From: CAXBID01 sp963975495
GTDB lineage: Bacteria > Bacteroidota > Bacteroidia > Flavobacteriales > Flavobacteriaceae
Assembly: GCA_963975495.1 (NCBI GenBank)
Contig: CAXBID010000076.1
Span: forward strand, 1-14,727
Length of the DNA: 14,727 nt
Direction of reading: 5' to 3'
The stretch's first letter is position 1; every line of letters begins with the position of its first letter. This document shows, piece by piece, positions 13,493 to 14,727 of this stretch. The position numbers and the translations under genes were made by a program. The notes under the pieces are model-generated. The model saw only the letters and a list, made by a program, of their open reading frames with translations. It had not been told where the DNA came from and did no database searches.

Positions 13493-13765
13493 TCAAAACG
13501 CTTCAATACGTTTGTGTAAGGTATTTAATTGCTCTATTTCTGCTTCTCCAATAGCATTTTCAACAGGAAGCATAACAATGAAAATTTCATCTGAACCGAA
13601 TTCTTCCTGAAAATCAATGTATGCTTTATAACTAGGATTGCCTTCTAAAAACCAGATGGAAAGCGAATTATCTACACGTAGTTTTTGAAGTGTTTGATGT
13701 CCAGAAACCCCCATTAAAATAGCAAGAATTATAATTATTGCTAGTCTTAATTTAGGATAATCCAT
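13493..13765 (-). pseudogene. Amino-terminal remnant of an RND/MMPL-family exporter
   Basis: The 90-codon frame begins MDYPKLRLAIIIILAIL, one membrane helix (about 7-27). It continues with VDNSLSIWF (31-39), NPSYKAYIDFQEEFGSDEIFIVML (43-66) and EAEIEQLNTLHKRIEAF, then stops. This is the first membrane helix and the start of the first periplasmic domain of MMPL/RND exporters (COG1033-like), which are normally about 750-850 residues with 12 helices. Everything after the first 90 residues is absent, and the stop lies 9 bases from the stop of the convergent ABC gene. The frame stays open upstream of the ATG to a stop near 13850, with no other ATG. A deletion relic is likely; a functional single-helix protein is less likely. 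Confidence 0.7.
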
Positions 13766-14108
13766 ATATAAAAATCTGCCTTTTGGTAACTCATTTTTTT
13801 TTATTCCTTCGGTTTCAATTGTTAATAACCCTATAATCTTCCACTAAAGCGAATATTTGACTACTATTTAGATTAGTGCAATGTGGCATTAAATGAACCT
13901 AAATAAAATTAAGGGTGATTACACTCGATATCATTTATAATAATTTGATTTAATCTGTTTCCTATCAATTACTTGTGAATAACTAATTGAGTTTTTTTCT
14001 TCTTTCAATAGTCACATTTTTTACTTTTATTTCCATCATCCTCTAAGGGAAAACAAAAGCGCTTTTGTTCATTTTATAAATCTAAAAACAATAAACATGT
14101 ACACTATT
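13766..14108. other. Gene-free 343-base gap
   Basis: No complete gene is seen. The minus frame of the exporter remnant stays open to about 13850 (reading ELPKGRFLY just before its ATG), so part of this gap may be decayed 5' coding sequence. A run of nine A on the minus strand (13794-13802) lies in that stretch. The rest is AT-rich and holds an 18-bp perfect palindrome at 14052-14069. Confidence 0.5.
14052..14069 (-). terminator. 18-bp perfect palindrome, probable terminator of the sugar-porter gene
   Basis: AACAAAAGC (14052-14060) and GCTTTTGTT (14061-14069) form a fully self-complementary site. Read on the minus strand it lies 40 bases after the transporter stop and is followed by TT before CCC, so a weak Rho-independent terminator with a GCGC loop is possible. 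A protein-binding operator is an alternative, since the half-sites have no spacer. Confidence 0.45.
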
Positions 14109-14727
14109 TTAATTGCGTATCAGTAGTTCCTCAACTTCCTCTAAACTTTTTCCTTTGGTTTCAATAACAAATTTCATCACAAATAATAAAGATAAAACTG
14201 CCATTCCTGCATAAATTGCAAATGTTAGCGTTGGTCCTAAATTTGTTAATTCCCAAGGGAAAAATTGGGTGACCGTATAGCTTACCAGTGAATTAAAAAA
14301 ACCAACTACAGAGATCGCTATTCCTTTGATATTGCCGGGAAATATTTCTGATAATAACGTCCACATTACTGGCCCCAATGAAATTGCGAATGCTGCAACA
14401 TATAGCAAAATTGCTATAAGCACTAATGTTGCATTAATAGATATAAAGCTTTTAACTCCGTTTCTCTTAAATTCATGTAAATCACCCTCACTCAATAATG
14501 GTTCAAGATTACCAAATAATTCTTTTTGAGAATGAAATGACATGCCATTAAGGCTTTTAATTGCTGTTTTAATTTCAGCACTTCCAACTTTTTCTATGGT
14601 TTCATTATTAATATCGTATGAGGCATTATTAAAAGCTAAAGTAGCCATTGATAATGCAATGGCCATAGTTGCCGTACCAATTATTAAAAGGGGTTTTCTT
14701 CCTAATCGGTCTATAAGCCTAATGGCC
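14109..14727 (-). CDS. Sugar-porter MFS transporter, carboxy-terminal part (cut by window edge)
   Basis: The frame is open from the right edge to the stop at 14109, giving 205 residues. Sugar porters (XylE/GLUT-like) carry hexoses or pentoses across the inner membrane, usually with protons. The fragment starts with DRLGRKP, the conserved motif of the loop between two membrane helices, then a helix. It has an unusually long hydrophilic loop of about 60 residues (from NNASYD to KRNGVKSF), then GPVMWTLLSEIFP, a family hallmark before helix 11, and ends with ETKGKSLEEVEELL, the standard PETKG-type cytoplasmic end. The internal ATG at 14666 is not the start, because the reading frame and homology continue to the edge. 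The substrate cannot be named. Confidence 0.93.
   Translation of the reverse strand, partial: AIRLIDRLGRKPLLIIGTATMAIALSMATLAFNNASYDINNETIEKVGSAEIKTAIKSLNGMSFHSQKELFGNLEPLLSEGDLHEFKRNGVKSFISINATLVLIAILLYVAAFAISLGPVMWTLLSEIFPGNIKGIAISVVGFFNSLVSYTVTQFFPWELTNLGPTLTFAIYAGMAVLSLLFVMKFVIETKGKSLEEVEELLIRN

Noticed and set aside
14109..14666. Treating the sugar porter as a complete 185-residue gene starting at 14666
   Set aside because: The frame and the conserved DRLGRKP motif continue past that ATG to the window edge, so it is a fragment of a larger gene.

Overview
The window looks like a chromosomal segment of a low-GC member of the Flavobacteriaceae (Bacteroidetes). Support comes from AT-rich intergenic DNA, genes without Shine-Dalgarno sequences, several matches to the Bacteroidetes/Flavobacterium -7 promoter box TAnnTTTG, protein families in their flavobacterial forms, and short palindromic intergenic repeats of the kind common in this family. 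The genus cannot be fixed from sequence reading alone.

Layout. The left edge holds the first 37 codons of a probable Fic-family gene (minus strand). Its promoter lies in an array of CTAAAATA half-sites built around a perfect 16-bp inverted repeat. Next on the minus strand are recJ (single-strand exonuclease) and an osmC-type peroxidase gene, which form a likely osmC-recJ unit. A divergent CMD/AhpD-like gene follows on the plus strand. A 323-base gap carries decayed short repeats. After it come, on the minus strand, an AAA/DUF4143 ATPase with a repeat-rich upstream region, and a tightly coupled pair: a conserved flavobacterial protein of unknown function followed 2 bases later by rsmI (16S rRNA C1402 2'-O-methyltransferase).

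From 6334 the plus strand carries tdk (thymidine kinase) overlapping alr (alanine racemase). A 641-base gene-free stretch then holds two copies of a MITE-like element inside terminal inverted repeats and a possible 5-bp target duplication. After it come mscL, asd (aspartate-semialdehyde dehydrogenase), a lipoprotein prolyl oligopeptidase and an orphan ABC ATPase. Good intrinsic terminators separate mscL from asd and asd from the peptidase. A 33-bp palindrome separates the peptidase from the ABC gene.

The right end, on the minus strand, has a 90-codon amino-terminal stub of an RND/MMPL exporter (a gene remnant), a 343-base gap, and the carboxy-terminal two thirds of a truncated window-edge sugar-porter MFS gene.

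Most genes are core housekeeping: DNA repair, rRNA modification, nucleotide salvage, cell-wall D-alanine and the aspartate/lysine/DAP pathway, and osmotic safety. asd and alr both feed peptidoglycan precursors. No single new multi-gene system is evident. The most unusual signals are the regulatory architecture upstream of the fic-like gene, the composite MITE-like element, loss of the zinc-site cysteines in Tdk, the exporter remnant, and the uncharacterised gene coupled to rsmI.
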